A stretch of DNA of 52,426 nucleotides from Hyphomicrobiales bacterium. GTDB taxonomy: Bacteria > Pseudomonadota > Alphaproteobacteria > Rhizobiales > Beijerinckiaceae. The position numbers and the translations under genes were made by a program. Below are positions 37,103-46,710 of the stretch, piece by piece; the stretch's first letter is position 1, and every line of letters begins with the position of its first letter. The notes under the pieces are model-generated. The model did no database searches, was not told the DNA's origin, and saw only the letters and a program-made list of their open reading frames with translations. Where the stretch lies: NCBI GenBank assembly GCA_003963405.1, contig RXIY01000044.1, forward strand, positions 1 through 52,426, read 5' to 3'.

Positions 37103-38168
37103 TCTGCCCCCTGTGCCGCAGGAAGTGATCCGCCAGCACGCAAGCCATCATGGCCTCGCCGACCGGCACGGCGCGGATGCCGACGCACGGGTCGTGGCGG
37201 CCCTTGGTGACGATCTCCGTCTCATTGCCGTCGCGGTCGATGGTGCGGCGCGGGGTGAGGATGGAGGAGGTGGGCTTCACGGCAAAGCGCAGGACGATGG
37301 GCTGGCCGGTCGAGAGGCCGCCCAGCACGCCGCCAGCGTGGTTCGACAGGAAGGTCGGGCCGGCGCGCATTTCGTCGGCGTTCTCCTCGCCGGAGAGTTC
37401 GGCGGATGCGAAGCCGTCGCCGATCTCCACGCCCTTGACGGCGTTGATCGACATCATCGCGGCGGCGAGATCGGCGTCGAGCTTGCCATAGAGCGGCGCG
37501 CCCCAGCCGGCCGGCGCGCCCTCGGCCACAATTTCCACCACGGCGCCGATGGAGGAGCCCTTCTTGCGCACCTCGTCGAGATAGTCCGCCCATTGCGCCG
37601 CCATCACGGCGTCGGGGCAGAACAGCGGATTGCGCTCGACCTCCGCCCAGTCGAAGCGGGTGCGGTCTATCTTGTGCGGGCCGATCTGCACCAGCGCGCC
37701 CCGGATCGTGACGCCAGGGACGACCTTGCGCGCGACGGCGCCGGCCGCGACGCGCGCCGCTGTCTCCCGCGCCGAGGAGCGCCCGCCGCCACGATAGTCC
37801 CGCACGCCATATTTGGCGTCATAGACGTAATCCGCGTGGCCGGGGCGGTATTTGTTGGCGATCTCGCCATAGTCCTTCGACCGCTGGTCGGTGTTTTCGA
37901 TCACGAGCGCGATGGGCGTTCCGGTCGTGACCTGCGCGCCGCCGGGGGCGGCGAAGACGCCGGAGAGGATCTTCACTTCGTCCGGCTCGCGGCGTTGCGT
38001 CGTGAAGCGCGACTGGCCGGGCTTTCGCTTGTCGAGGAAGCCCTGAATGTCGGCCTCGGTCAGCGCAATGCCCGGCGGGCAGCCGTCGACGACGGCGCCG
38101 AGCGCGAGGCCGTGGCTTTCCCCGAAGGTGGTGACGCGGAAGAGATGGCCGAAACTGTTGTGAGACAT
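37092..38168 (-). CDS. aroC: Chorismate synthase
   Basis: FMN-dependent final enzyme of the shikimate pathway, making chorismate from EPSP; 358 residues. Motifs: [84 protein letters not shown] and [18 protein letters not shown]. Normal length and start. The next gene on this strand begins within its last 11 bases. Confidence 0.97.
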   Translation of the reverse strand: MSHNSFGHLFRVTTFGESHGLALGAVVDGCPPGIALTEADIQGFLDKRKPGQSRFTTQRREPDEVKILSGVFAAPGGAQVTTGTPIALVIENTDQRSKDYGEIANKYRPGHADYVYDAKYGVRDYRGGGRSSARETAARVAAGAVARKVVPGVTIRGALVQIGPHKIDRTRFDWAEVERNPLFCPDAVMAAQWADYLDEVRKKGSSIGAVVEIVAEGAPAGWGAPLYGKLDADLAAAMMSINAVKGVEIGDGFASAELSGEENADEMRAGPTFLSNHAGGVLGGLSTGQPIVLRFAVKPTSSILTPRRTIDRDGNETEIVTKGRHDPCVGIRAVPVGEAMMACVLADHFLRHRGQIGG

Positions 38169-38278
38169 GCTTGGCTTCTAGGCTGCGCGGGCGAGCGGGT
38201 CAAACGCCGAGCCTTGACTTCCGCGGGCGGGCGAGGCGTCGTAACCGCGAAGTTTATTTTGAGAAAGAGTTCCAGCAA

Positions 38279-38527
38279 ATGCTCAGGAAAATCGCCGCCG
38301 CCGCCATCGCGGCCCTCGTCTGCGCGCCCGCGCTGGCCCGTGATGTCAGCGTGGACCATGGCCGCAACGAGAGCAGAAACGTCAGACACGGCCGGCACAG
38401 CCGCACCGGCGCGTGGATCGACGACAATCGCCGCCATTCCGGCTCGCACCATCATGGCGCTCATTGGGTCGGGGGGCACGGCCATTTCAGCCCGCGCGGA
38501 CAGGGTGGCCATCACTGGGGCTGGTGA
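38279..38527 (+). CDS. Small secreted His/Gly-rich protein
   Basis: Protein of 82 residues: signal peptide (1-21, ending PALA), then RDVSVDHGRNESRNVRHGRH and a low-complexity His/Gly stretch (SHHHGAHWVGGHGHFSP) ending in GHHWGW. The composition would permit metal binding (inference only). Its ending in WGW, like the Tyr-rich protein at 21292-21681, is striking. The 3' end overlaps the convergent 390-residue gene by 16 bases. Confidence 0.65.
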   Translation: MLRKIAAAAIAALVCAPALARDVSVDHGRNESRNVRHGRHSRTGAWIDDNRRHSGSHHHGAHWVGGHGHFSPRGQGGHHWGW

Positions 38528-39684
38528 GCCGCCTCGGCTGACGCCCCGCCTGTCGGTTCGTTGGGCTTTTTCTCTTCGGCGGTCTCGGGCGCGGTCGGTT
38601 CAGGCGGCGGAGCCGGGGGCGCTTCCGCTTTCGCCGGGTCCGCGAGCAGCCTGCGCAGTTGCGACACCGCCGCCGCGACGAGCGCCATGCGGGGGCGATC
38701 GGGGCCGATTTCCACCGCCGCCATATTGACGAGCGCCTTCGCCAGATTGCCGGTCGGCTGCCCGGCGGCGTCGAAGAGCAGGAGATCGTCGTTGGGCGAG
38801 GCGGCCACGCCTTCCGCGAGATGCGTGGCGTAATTCGAGATGCGCGCCAGTTCGCCCGAACAATCGGCCACGCCGTCGAGCGGCGGCAAGGACGTTGGCA
38901 AGGGCGGCGGCGTCCTGGTGAGCGGGGCGGGCGGCGGCAGAAGCTTCAGGCCCGCAACCACGTCCATATCCGGCTCGCGCGGCGGCGACTTCGGCCTTTC
39001 GCGTCGGGGCCGCGCTTCGGCTATCCCAGCCATGATGGAAGGGGTCGGGATGAGGTCGGGCGTTTCGGCCGCCCGCGTTGGAGCCGTCGTCGGGCCGACG
39101 CCGCCTCTGCCATGGGCGGCCAGCCAGCGGGCGCGCAGCGTATTTTGAACGCCGCGCGGCGCGAGGCCCATGGGCACCACGCGCTGCGGCATCATATGCG
39201 CCAAGCCCTCGCGCGAGGCGGGGAGCCCCGGCGTCGGGCGGGCGACCATGGGCGAACATTGCGCCGGCGCCCAGCGCTCGACGATGGCGCGCGCGCTATG
39301 ACGCTTGTAATCGACGTAATAGCGCCGCAGCAGCAGCGCGGCGACGGCCGCGCCTTCCTCGGCTGAGGCGAAGGCGACATGGCCGTCGGCGTCCGAGGCG
39401 ATCTCGCCCGTCCAGCCCGCGCGCTTCACGCACCAGTAGTTGTTGAGTTTGACGCAGCGGGCGGGGTCGCCGTCCTCTGCGCCCATTGCGCGTTTCGCTG
39501 CTTCAGAAGGGCTCATCTCGAGCCACAGCGCGCTCTCCATCCGCCAATTGTCGACGGCGCGCTTGTCGGGCAGGTAAGAGGGGGCAGGCGTGCGCCAGAA
39601 GAGCGCGGCGGGCGCGACGAGGACGGACGGCGTCCGGGCGGGCGCGGCGGCCGTCATCAGCAACACGAGCGTTTCGAGCAGCAT
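38512..39684 (-). CDS. Hypothetical proline-rich protein with lysozyme/P5-like module
   Basis: Protein of 390 residues, not recognised overall. It starts with a signal-like leader (MLLETLVLLMTAAAPAR). Residues about 75-150 (CVKLNNYWCVKRAGWTGEIA, GHVAFASAEEGAAVAALLLR, ARAIVERWAPAQC) resemble the transglycosylase-like module of phage structural lysozyme P5, in which a Trp-Ala-Pro stretch follows a peptide-length helix. A long Pro/Ala-rich linker follows, then a helical ending rich in Ala/Pro/Glu. Function unknown; a wall-associated role is a guess. Confidence 0.55.
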   Translation of the reverse strand: MLLETLVLLMTAAAPARTPSVLVAPAALFWRTPAPSYLPDKRAVDNWRMESALWLEMSPSEAAKRAMGAEDGDPARCVKLNNYWCVKRAGWTGEIASDADGHVAFASAEEGAAVAALLLRRYYVDYKRHSARAIVERWAPAQCSPMVARPTPGLPASREGLAHMMPQRVVPMGLAPRGVQNTLRARWLAAHGRGGVGPTTAPTRAAETPDLIPTPSIMAGIAEARPRRERPKSPPREPDMDVVAGLKLLPPPAPLTRTPPPLPTSLPPLDGVADCSGELARISNYATHLAEGVAASPNDDLLLFDAAGQPTGNLAKALVNMAAVEIGPDRPRMALVAAAVSQLRRLLADPAKAEAPPAPPPEPTAPETAEEKKPNEPTGGASAEAAHQPQ

Positions 39685-39711
39685 GCGCCGCGCGCTCCCG
39701 GCGAGAAACTC

Positions 39712-40248
39712 CTAGTCCGGATCGTCGACCACGTCGCCGCGCAACGCCGCCGGCGTCACGAATCGATTGAGCCGAGCCGCGCCCTTCCGGACTTCCGCCC
39801 AATGTTCGGTGTCGAAGTCGAGAATCGCAAGCGCGGCGGTCGGATATGACGACCGCATATGTTCGAGGTCGTCCTTCTCGCCTTCGCCCGCGAGCCAGAC
39901 GGCGAGCTCGGCGAAGCCGGGATTATGGCCCACGGCGAGAAGCGTGTGGGTCTTGTCCGGCGTCTGCCGCAGCACGTCCACGAGGTGGTCGACAGTGGCG
40001 AGGTAGATCGTATTCTCAATGAGATGCGTCACATGGCCGGGGAAGGCCTCGAGCGTGCGTTCGAGAGTCTGCTTCGCCCGCCGGGCGTTGGAGGCGACGG
40101 CGAGGTCAGGGGTCATGCCGGACTCGCGCAGAAACTCCCCGACGCGACGCGCGTCCTCCTCGCCGCGCCGCGTGAGCGGGCGCTCGCGATCCCCTCCAGC
40201 CGAGTGACGGTCCGCCTTGCCGTGGCGCAATAGAAGTAAACGTCGCAT
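39712..40248 (-). CDS. Histidine phosphatase (SixA-like)
   Basis: Histidine-phosphatase-superfamily protein, 178 residues. The catalytic RHG motif is LLLRHGKADRH at the start, followed by RPLTRRGEEDARRVGEFL, VASNARRAKQTLERTL and the second conserved histidine in LLAVGHNPGFAELA, the SixA/phosphohistidine phosphatase arrangement. ATG 40248 begins directly at the catalytic strand, as in SixA. Target unknown; phosphohistidine proteins are likely. Confidence 0.9.
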   Translation of the reverse strand: MRRLLLLRHGKADRHSAGGDRERPLTRRGEEDARRVGEFLRESGMTPDLAVASNARRAKQTLERTLEAFPGHVTHLIENTIYLATVDHLVDVLRQTPDKTHTLLAVGHNPGFAELAVWLAGEGEKDDLEHMRSSYPTAALAILDFDTEHWAEVRKGAARLNRFVTPAALRGDVVDDPD

Positions 40249-40402
40249 GGGAATCTCTCTATCACGCAACGCGCCGAATGCCATCCACGCAAGCGGCGCC
40301 TCGGCCGGGCTGCGACGAAAAAACACGGGGCCTTTACCGCGTCGCAATGGCGGTGCAAGTTCCAAGCCGCCCTTCTCCCGCGACAGGCGGAAAGTCTAAC
40401 AC

Positions 40403-42127
40403 ATGCAGAAACTTACTCGTCAAAGTGCTTTTCTTTCGGGCCTGTTCGCCCTCGCCGCCGCGGCGGCGGCTGGCGCGACCCCGGCGACGACCGGCGCGGC
40501 TGCGAGCGATCTTGGCCTCGACAATCTGGTTTTTTCGGTTGGCGGCGTCACGTACAAAATCCCGCATCTGGAGCTCAAGGGCGCGTCGCTTTCCGCGCTC
40601 GACCTCGCCCAATTGTTCACGGGCGACGAGAAAGCTGTGGATGCGCGCCTCGCCCGGCTCTCGGCGCAGCGCCTCGTCATTCCGTCGTTGATGACAGAGC
40701 GGAAAGTCGCGGACACGACCGAGCGCGCCGTTTATCGTGACATTGCGGGGGAAGGGATCGTCGCGGGGCGTATAGCCACGCTCAAGGCGGGCGGCGCCGA
40801 GCAGACCGTCGAAAACCCGACTGGCCAGGGGCAGCGATATGTCTGGGGCGCGAGCCTTGCCAGGGGGATCGACCTCCGCCAGCTCGCCCATCTGGCGATG
40901 GCCGCGCGGGGCGACGGTCAGGAGCCGCTCAAGCCGCTGATCGAGGAGGAAAGCGTCGAATCGCTTACGATCGAGAACAAGACCGGCGGCCTGAGCGCGA
41001 AGACAGGGAGGTTGACCCTCGCCGGCGTGAAGGGCAAGGCGCTTGCGGCGCCGCCCGCCGCGCTGCTGGAGCGGCTGCAAAAACTCGATCCGGACAAAAC
41101 GGAAGCCGACCCGGCGTTATTGAAGGATTTGATCGAGGCCCTGGCCTCTTTCGACGTGGCTTCGCTCGAGGTCCGCGACGTCTCGGCGACCGGCAAGGGG
41201 GAGCCGGCGGAGAAGCCCTATTCCATCAAGGTCGGCCGGATCGCCGCGAACCGGACCGCCGGCGCGACGGTGGGGGATTTCGCGCTGGAGGGTTTCTCGC
41301 TTCAGTCCTCCGACGGCGGGCTCCTGTCCCTGAGCCGGTTCGGCCTGCGCGACGCCAGGCTTTCTTCGCTGCTGGAGGCGCCTTTTCCGCAGCTCGCGGG
41401 CGTGGAGGTCAAGGGGCTCGCGGCCGATCTTCCCGACGCGAGGATCGGAGAGACGTCGCGGATGAAATTCAGCCTCGCGGGCGTCGAGGCCAATTTCGGC
41501 GAGTTCCGCGAGATTGCGCCGACGAAGCTGTCCGCCCGCATGGACCGCCTTGCCATCGACCTCGCGGCGCGCGGCGAGGCGCCGTCCACCGCGCAATTTC
41601 TCGCGCTCGGCTATCGCGATCTCGACCTTTCCGCCGCAGTCGCGGGCGAATGGCGTGAGAAGACGCAGGAGGCGATCTTCGCGCCGCTGCGCGTCGAAGG
41701 CCGCGACATGGGCGCGGCGACGCTGAAAGTCACCTTCGGCAATGTCTCGGGCGCAATTTTCTCGTCCATGGCCATCGTCTCCAAGGCGGCGGCCATGGCG
41801 GCGTCGCTGAAATCCGTCGAGCTGGTTCTGGAAGGCGGCGGGCTCATCGACCGGCTGCTGACGCTCGAGGCCAGGGAGCAGAAGGCGAGCGTCGAAAAGG
41901 CCCGCGCCGAATACGCCAAGGGCGCCGGACTGGCCGTCGCCTCGGTTCTGGGCGGCGGCGAAAAGGCGAAGAAGATCGCCGGGGCGGTCTCGGCCTATAT
42001 CATGAAGCCCAAACGGCTGGAGTTGCGGCTCGCCGCGCCCGCCGGCGTCAGCGCGCTCGACGCGATCTCGCGCAAGCCGGCCGAGATTCTCGAAAGCGTC
42101 GAGGTGGAGGCGCTCGCCGAGCGATAG
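40403..42127 (+). CDS. Large secreted hypothetical protein
   Basis: Protein of 574 residues that I cannot place in a family. It has a signal peptide-like leader (1-25), then a long mostly soluble chain with alternating hydrophobic and charged segments: FSVGGVTYKIPHLELKG, SLTIENKTGGLSAKTGRLTL, ASLEVRDVSATGKGEPAEKP, and ESVEVEALAER at the end. The beta-rich layout (repeated VxxL/IxVxG-like strands) suggests an extended structure such as an AsmA-like or envelope-transport-type protein, but no motif proves it. It is followed 119 bases later by gshB. Confidence 0.6.
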   Translation: MQKLTRQSAFLSGLFALAAAAAAGATPATTGAAASDLGLDNLVFSVGGVTYKIPHLELKGASLSALDLAQLFTGDEKAVDARLARLSAQRLVIPSLMTERKVADTTERAVYRDIAGEGIVAGRIATLKAGGAEQTVENPTGQGQRYVWGASLARGIDLRQLAHLAMAARGDGQEPLKPLIEEESVESLTIENKTGGLSAKTGRLTLAGVKGKALAAPPAALLERLQKLDPDKTEADPALLKDLIEALASFDVASLEVRDVSATGKGEPAEKPYSIKVGRIAANRTAGATVGDFALEGFSLQSSDGGLLSLSRFGLRDARLSSLLEAPFPQLAGVEVKGLAADLPDARIGETSRMKFSLAGVEANFGEFREIAPTKLSARMDRLAIDLAARGEAPSTAQFLALGYRDLDLSAAVAGEWREKTQEAIFAPLRVEGRDMGAATLKVTFGNVSGAIFSSMAIVSKAAAMAASLKSVELVLEGGGLIDRLLTLEAREQKASVEKARAEYAKGAGLAVASVLGGGEKAKKIAGAVSAYIMKPKRLELRLAAPAGVSALDAISRKPAEILESVEVEALAER

Positions 42128-42246
42128 AAGGAGCCTGGAGGCCGCGCCTTCTGCTATGGGAGCGCGGTCAGGCTGGATAAACTGTCGACGGCGCGGCTGG
42201 CGCCAGGACTTTGGGCTTGCCCGCGCGGGTCGCGGCTGGAGGGGCG

Positions 42247-43203
42247 ATGCTGGAAATCGCGGTGCAAATGGATCCTCTCGAGCGAATTAATTTCGCCGGA
42301 GACTCGACGTTCGCGCTCATGCTGGAGGCGAAGCGGCGCGGCCACAGGCTGTGGTTCTACACGCCGGACCAGCTCTCGCTCGAAGGCGCCCGCCTGACCG
42401 CCCGCGGGCATCATATCGACGTGTTCGACGATCCGTCGCGCTATTACGCGCTCGGCGAGGCGACCGAGCTCGATCTCGGGCGCATGGATGTGGTGCTGCT
42501 GCGGCAGGACCCGCCTTTCGACCTCGCCTACATCACCTCGACGCATTTTCTCGAGCGCATCCAGGGGCGCACGCTCGTCGTCAACGACCCCGGCCATGTG
42601 CGCAACGCGCCGGAAAAAGTCTTCGTGATGGACTTTGCCGATCTCATGCCGCCGACGCTCATCACCCGCGACCGCGCCGCGATCGAACGATTTCGCGCCG
42701 AACAGGGCGACATCGTCATGAAGCCGCTCTATGGCCACGGCGGCGCGGCGGTCTTCAAGGTCACGCCGCGCGACCCCAATTTCGGCTCGCTCTTCGACAT
42801 GTTCCACACGACCTTCCGCGAGCCCTGGGTGGTGCAGCAGTTTCTCCCCGAGGTGGCGAAGGGCGACAAGCGCATCATTCTCATCGACGGCGAGGCGCTC
42901 GGCGCCATCAACCGCGTCCCGGCGCAAGACGACATCCGCTCCAACATGGTGCGCGGCGGCGCGGCGGCGGCGACCGAACTCGATGCGCGCGAGCAGGAGA
43001 TTTGCGCCCGGCTCGGGCCGGAGCTGAAGAAGCGCGGGCTGATCTTCGTTGGAATCGACGTCATCGACGGCCGGCTCACGGAAATCAACGTCACCTCGCC
43101 CACGGGCCTGCGCGCGCTGAAGCGCGTCGGCGGGCCGGACCTCGCGGTTCCCCTCTTCGACGCCATCGAAACCCGCCTCGAGACGTTGCGCGCCGCCCGA
43201 TGA
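42247..43203 (+). CDS. gshB: Glutathione synthetase
   Basis: ATP-grasp ligase that joins glycine to gamma-glutamylcysteine; 318 residues. Signatures: [88 protein letters not shown], and [22 protein letters not shown] 42247 with GGAGGGG at short spacing is the real start; an open frame begins at 42211. The stop overlaps the glnD start as ATGA. Confidence 0.96.
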   Translation: MLEIAVQMDPLERINFAGDSTFALMLEAKRRGHRLWFYTPDQLSLEGARLTARGHHIDVFDDPSRYYALGEATELDLGRMDVVLLRQDPPFDLAYITSTHFLERIQGRTLVVNDPGHVRNAPEKVFVMDFADLMPPTLITRDRAAIERFRAEQGDIVMKPLYGHGGAAVFKVTPRDPNFGSLFDMFHTTFREPWVVQQFLPEVAKGDKRIILIDGEALGAINRVPAQDDIRSNMVRGGAAAATELDAREQEICARLGPELKKRGLIFVGIDVIDGRLTEINVTSPTGLRALKRVGGPDLAVPLFDAIETRLETLRAAR

Positions 43204-46022
43204 ACAACATGACTGAATCGGCCTGCGCGCCTCTTTTCGACGGCCTCGATCCCGCGAACGGCTTTCGCGGGCTGAGGGGGGCGCTCGCGGCTCCCGTCGC
43301 GGAACTGTGCAAGGCCGAGAAGGGACATGCGCGGCGCACAGCCGTCGTCGATCTGTTTCGTTCCGCTCTCGCCGAAGGGCGCGCCCGCGCGCGCGCGCAG
43401 CTCGAGGCGCGGCGCTCCGGCCTCGCCTGCGGGCGGCAGCTTTCAAACCTTCAGGACGAGCTGATCGGCGCGATCTATGATTACGTGGTCGCTTACGTCT
43501 ATCCGGCCGACAACCCCACTTTCGCCGAGCGCCTGACGGTCGTCGCCGTCGGCGGCTACGGGCGCGGTATGCTGGCGCCGGGCTCGGACATCGACCTTCT
43601 GTTTCTGCTTCCCTACAAGCAGACGCCCTGGGGCGAGAGCGTCGTCGAGGCGATCCTCTACATTCTGTGGGACCTGCGCCAGAAGGTCGGCCACGCCACG
43701 CGCTCCGTCGCCGAATGCATGAAGCAGTCGCGCGCCGACATGACGATCCGCACGACCCTGCTCGAGGCGCGCTTCATTCTCGGCAGCACGGATCTCTTCA
43801 CCGAATTGCAGGAGGCCTTCGACCGCGAGGTCGCGCGCTCCGACGCGCGCGAATTCGTCGCCGCGAAACTCGCCGAGCGCGACGCGCGCGTGCGCCGCGC
43901 CGGCGCCTCGCGCTATCTCGTGGAGCCGAACGTCAAGGAGGGCAAGGGCGGTCTGCGCGACCTCAATACGCTCTTCTGGATTTCAAAATACGTCTATCGC
44001 GTGCGCGATCCCAAGGAGCTCGTCGCCGCAGGGCTGTTCACCTCCGCCGAACTGAGCCTTTTCGAGCGCTGCGAGGAGTTTCTATGGCGGGTGCGCTGTC
44101 ATCTGCATTTTGCCACCGGTCGCGCGGAGGAGCGTCTCTCCTTCGACGTGCAGACCATGATGGCGGAGCGTCTCGGCTATCACGACCGCGCTGGCCTCTC
44201 GCGCGTCGAACGCTTCATGAAACATTACTTCCTTGTGGCCAAGGACGTGGGCGACCTCACCGCCATCGTCTGCGCAGCGCTGGAGGAGCGGCAGGCGAAG
44301 CCGCGCGCGATCTTCGATCGCTTCCTGCAACCCTTCCGGCGCCGGCGCGGGAAGGGGCCGCAGGGCGACTTCCTCATCACGCACGACCGCATCAGCGTCG
44401 TCGACGCGAGCGTGTTTCATCGCGATCCGGTCAACATCATCCGGCTCTTCTGGCTCGCTGACCATCACGGTCTGCCGCTGCATCCCGACGCCCTGCGCGC
44501 GGTGACGCTTTCTCTGCGCGAGATCGACGCCGATCTTCGCACCGAAAAGGAGGCGAACCGCCTGTTTCTCGAAATTCTCCTGTCGCGCAACATGACTGAG
44601 ATCATGCTGCGGCGGATGAACGAGACGGGCGTGCTGGGCCGCTTCATTCCCGCCTTCGGCCGCATTGTGGCGATGATGCAGTTCAACATGTATCATCACT
44701 ATACGGTGGACGAGCACTTGCTGCGCGCCGTCGGCGGCCTCTCGGATCTCGAAGCCGGTCGGATGCCCGAGCATCAGCAGCTCGTGGCTGACATCCTGCC
44801 CACCATCGTCAATCGCAAGGTTCTTTATCTCGGGCTCTTTCTCCACGACATCGCCAAGGGCCGCAAGGAGGATCACTCCCTCGCCGGCATGGAGGTGGCG
44901 CGCACGCTCTGCCCGCGCCTGGGCTTCACGCCGGGAGAGACGGAGACGGTGGCCTGGCTCGTCGAGCATCATCTCACCATGTCGACCTTCGCCCAGAGCC
45001 GCGACCTCTCGGACCGCGTGACAATCGAGAGCTTCGCCTCCATCGTGCAGACGATGGAGCGCCTCAAGATGCTCTTCGTGCTCACGGTCTGCGACATCAA
45101 CGCCGTCGGCCCCGGCGTGCTGGACGCCTGGAAATCCCAGCTTTTGCGTGTCCTCTACTGGGAGACCGAGGTCGTGCTCGGCGGCGGCCATTCCTCGGTC
45201 GACCGCAAGAGCCGCGTCGCCGCCGCCATCGCCGAGTTGCGGGCGGCGTTGCCGGACTGGAGCGACGAGGACTATGACGCCTATGCGCGCCGGCATTATC
45301 CCGCCTATTGGCTCAAGGTCGATGTCGCGCGCAAGGTGCGCCACGCCCATATGCTCGCCAAGCTCACGGGCGCCGAGACGCCGCTCGCCACCGCGGTCGA
45401 ACTCGACCGCACGCGCGGCGCCGTGGAGCTCACTGTCATCGCGCCCGACCACCGCCGCCTCCTCTCCATCATCGCGGGCGGCTGCGCGGCGAGCGGCGCC
45501 AATATTGTGGACGCCCATATTTTCACCACGGCCGACGGGCTCGCGCTGGATACGATCTTCTTCTCCCGCGCCTTCGATTTCGACGAGGACGAATTGCGCC
45601 GCGCGCGGCGCATCGCCGATTTCATCGCCAAGGCGCTGCGCGGCGAGGTCTTCGTCTCCGACGCGGTGAAGGCGCGGGCGAAGCAGGCGCCTGCCAATAC
45701 GGCCTTCTCCATCGCGCCGGAGGTCGTGGTCGATAACAGCCTCTCCAATGTCTATACGGTCATCGAAGTGTCCGGCCTCGATCGCGAGGGGCTCCTCTTC
45801 GACCTCACCAACGCCATTTCGAAACTCAGTCTCAACATCGCCTCGGCTCATATCGTGACCTTTGGCGAGCGGGCGGTCGACGCCTTTTACGTCACCGACC
45901 TGACGGGCGCGAAAATCCTTTCGCAACAGCGCCATACGGCGATCAAGAAGCAGCTCCTCGAGGTGCTGGCGCCCGCGCCGGAGAGGCGGCCGGCGCGGGC
46001 GCCAAATGTCGCGGCGACTTGA
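43200..46022 (+). CDS. glnD: [Protein-PII] uridylyltransferase / uridylyl-removing enzyme
   Basis: Bifunctional nitrogen sensor that modifies PII with UMP; 940 residues. Nucleotidyltransferase domain [20 protein letters not shown] with the Asp pair near residue 120, HD phosphohydrolase domain ([21 protein letters not shown]) near residue 540, and two C-terminal ACT domains ([39 protein letters not shown]). Start overlaps the gshB stop by 4 bases. A very long open frame exists upstream in this frame but crosses gshB and is not GlnD-like. Confidence 0.96.
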   Translation: MNNMTESACAPLFDGLDPANGFRGLRGALAAPVAELCKAEKGHARRTAVVDLFRSALAEGRARARAQLEARRSGLACGRQLSNLQDELIGAIYDYVVAYVYPADNPTFAERLTVVAVGGYGRGMLAPGSDIDLLFLLPYKQTPWGESVVEAILYILWDLRQKVGHATRSVAECMKQSRADMTIRTTLLEARFILGSTDLFTELQEAFDREVARSDAREFVAAKLAERDARVRRAGASRYLVEPNVKEGKGGLRDLNTLFWISKYVYRVRDPKELVAAGLFTSAELSLFERCEEFLWRVRCHLHFATGRAEERLSFDVQTMMAERLGYHDRAGLSRVERFMKHYFLVAKDVGDLTAIVCAALEERQAKPRAIFDRFLQPFRRRRGKGPQGDFLITHDRISVVDASVFHRDPVNIIRLFWLADHHGLPLHPDALRAVTLSLREIDADLRTEKEANRLFLEILLSRNMTEIMLRRMNETGVLGRFIPAFGRIVAMMQFNMYHHYTVDEHLLRAVGGLSDLEAGRMPEHQQLVADILPTIVNRKVLYLGLFLHDIAKGRKEDHSLAGMEVARTLCPRLGFTPGETETVAWLVEHHLTMSTFAQSRDLSDRVTIESFASIVQTMERLKMLFVLTVCDINAVGPGVLDAWKSQLLRVLYWETEVVLGGGHSSVDRKSRVAAAIAELRAALPDWSDEDYDAYARRHYPAYWLKVDVARKVRHAHMLAKLTGAETPLATAVELDRTRGAVELTVIAPDHRRLLSIIAGGCAASGANIVDAHIFTTADGLALDTIFFSRAFDFDEDELRRARRIADFIAKALRGEVFVSDAVKARAKQAPANTAFSIAPEVVVDNSLSNVYTVIEVSGLDREGLLFDLTNAISKLSLNIASAHIVTFGERAVDAFYVTDLTGAKILSQQRHTAIKKQLLEVLAPAPERRPARAPNVAAT

Positions 46023-46086
46023 TTTTGCCTGATCGAGCGATGATATCGAGGCCTTTCACTGAGCGCCCCTTGAACAAAAGACGGAC

Positions 46087-46701
46087 ATGAGCATGAGCGA
46101 CCAGAGCAACGCCGACAGCAACGCCCAGACCCCGCCGCCCGGAGCGGAGGGGAGCGCGGCGCAAGCGTCCTCCCTGGCGCAACCTTCGGCGGAATCGAGC
46201 GTCAACGAACCGGAGCCCTTCACGGAGCTCGAGAATCTCCACGCGGAAGTCGCGGCGCTGAAGGACAGGCTGCTGCGGACCATGGCCGAGACGGAAAACA
46301 TCCGCCGGCGCGCCGAGAAGGAGGTCGCCGACGCGCGGGTCTATGGCGTGGCGAATTTCGCCCGTGAGATGCTGCCCTTCGCCGACAATCTGCGCCGGGC
46401 CGCCGAGAGCGTGCCGGCCGAGGCGCGCGCCAATCTTGACCCGATCGCCGCCACGCTGCTCGAGGGCCTCGGGGTCACCGAGCGCGATTTCATGTCGAGG
46501 CTTGGCCGCTTCGGCGTCAAGCAGATCGAGGCGCTGGGCGCCAAATTCGATCCCAACCTCCATGAAGCGCTTTATGAAATTCCCGACGAGTCGAAGCCCG
46601 CCGGCACGGTGGCCCAGGTCGTCGAGCAGGGCTATACGATCGGCGAGCGCGTGCTGCGTCCGGCCAAGGTCGGCGTGACCCGCGGCGGTCCCAGGGCCTG
46701 A
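46087..46701 (+). CDS. grpE: Nucleotide exchange factor GrpE
   Basis: Nucleotide exchange factor for DnaK; 204 residues. Disordered N-terminus of about 50 residues, then the long helix (LHAEVAALKDRLLRTMAETE, NIRRRAEKEVADARVYGV) and the beta-rich C-terminus (FGVKQIEALGAKFDPNLHEA, YTIGERVLRPAKVGVT). ATG 46087 or ATG 46093 (two codons later) may be the start. dnaK is not in the window. It stands nine bases before corA, so both may share a transcript. Confidence 0.95.
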   Translation: MSMSDQSNADSNAQTPPPGAEGSAAQASSLAQPSAESSVNEPEPFTELENLHAEVAALKDRLLRTMAETENIRRRAEKEVADARVYGVANFAREMLPFADNLRRAAESVPAEARANLDPIAATLLEGLGVTERDFMSRLGRFGVKQIEALGAKFDPNLHEALYEIPDESKPAGTVAQVVEQGYTIGERVLRPAKVGVTRGGPRA

Positions 46702-46710
46702 AACGGGCCG

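Noticed and set aside
42351-43199. Upstream extension of the glnD frame through gshB
   Set aside because: It would run through the whole of gshB; Arg/Ala-rich translation with no GlnD homology before 43200.
44082-45935. Long - strand frame opposite glnD
   Set aside because: No signature or start context; complementary to a conserved enzyme gene.
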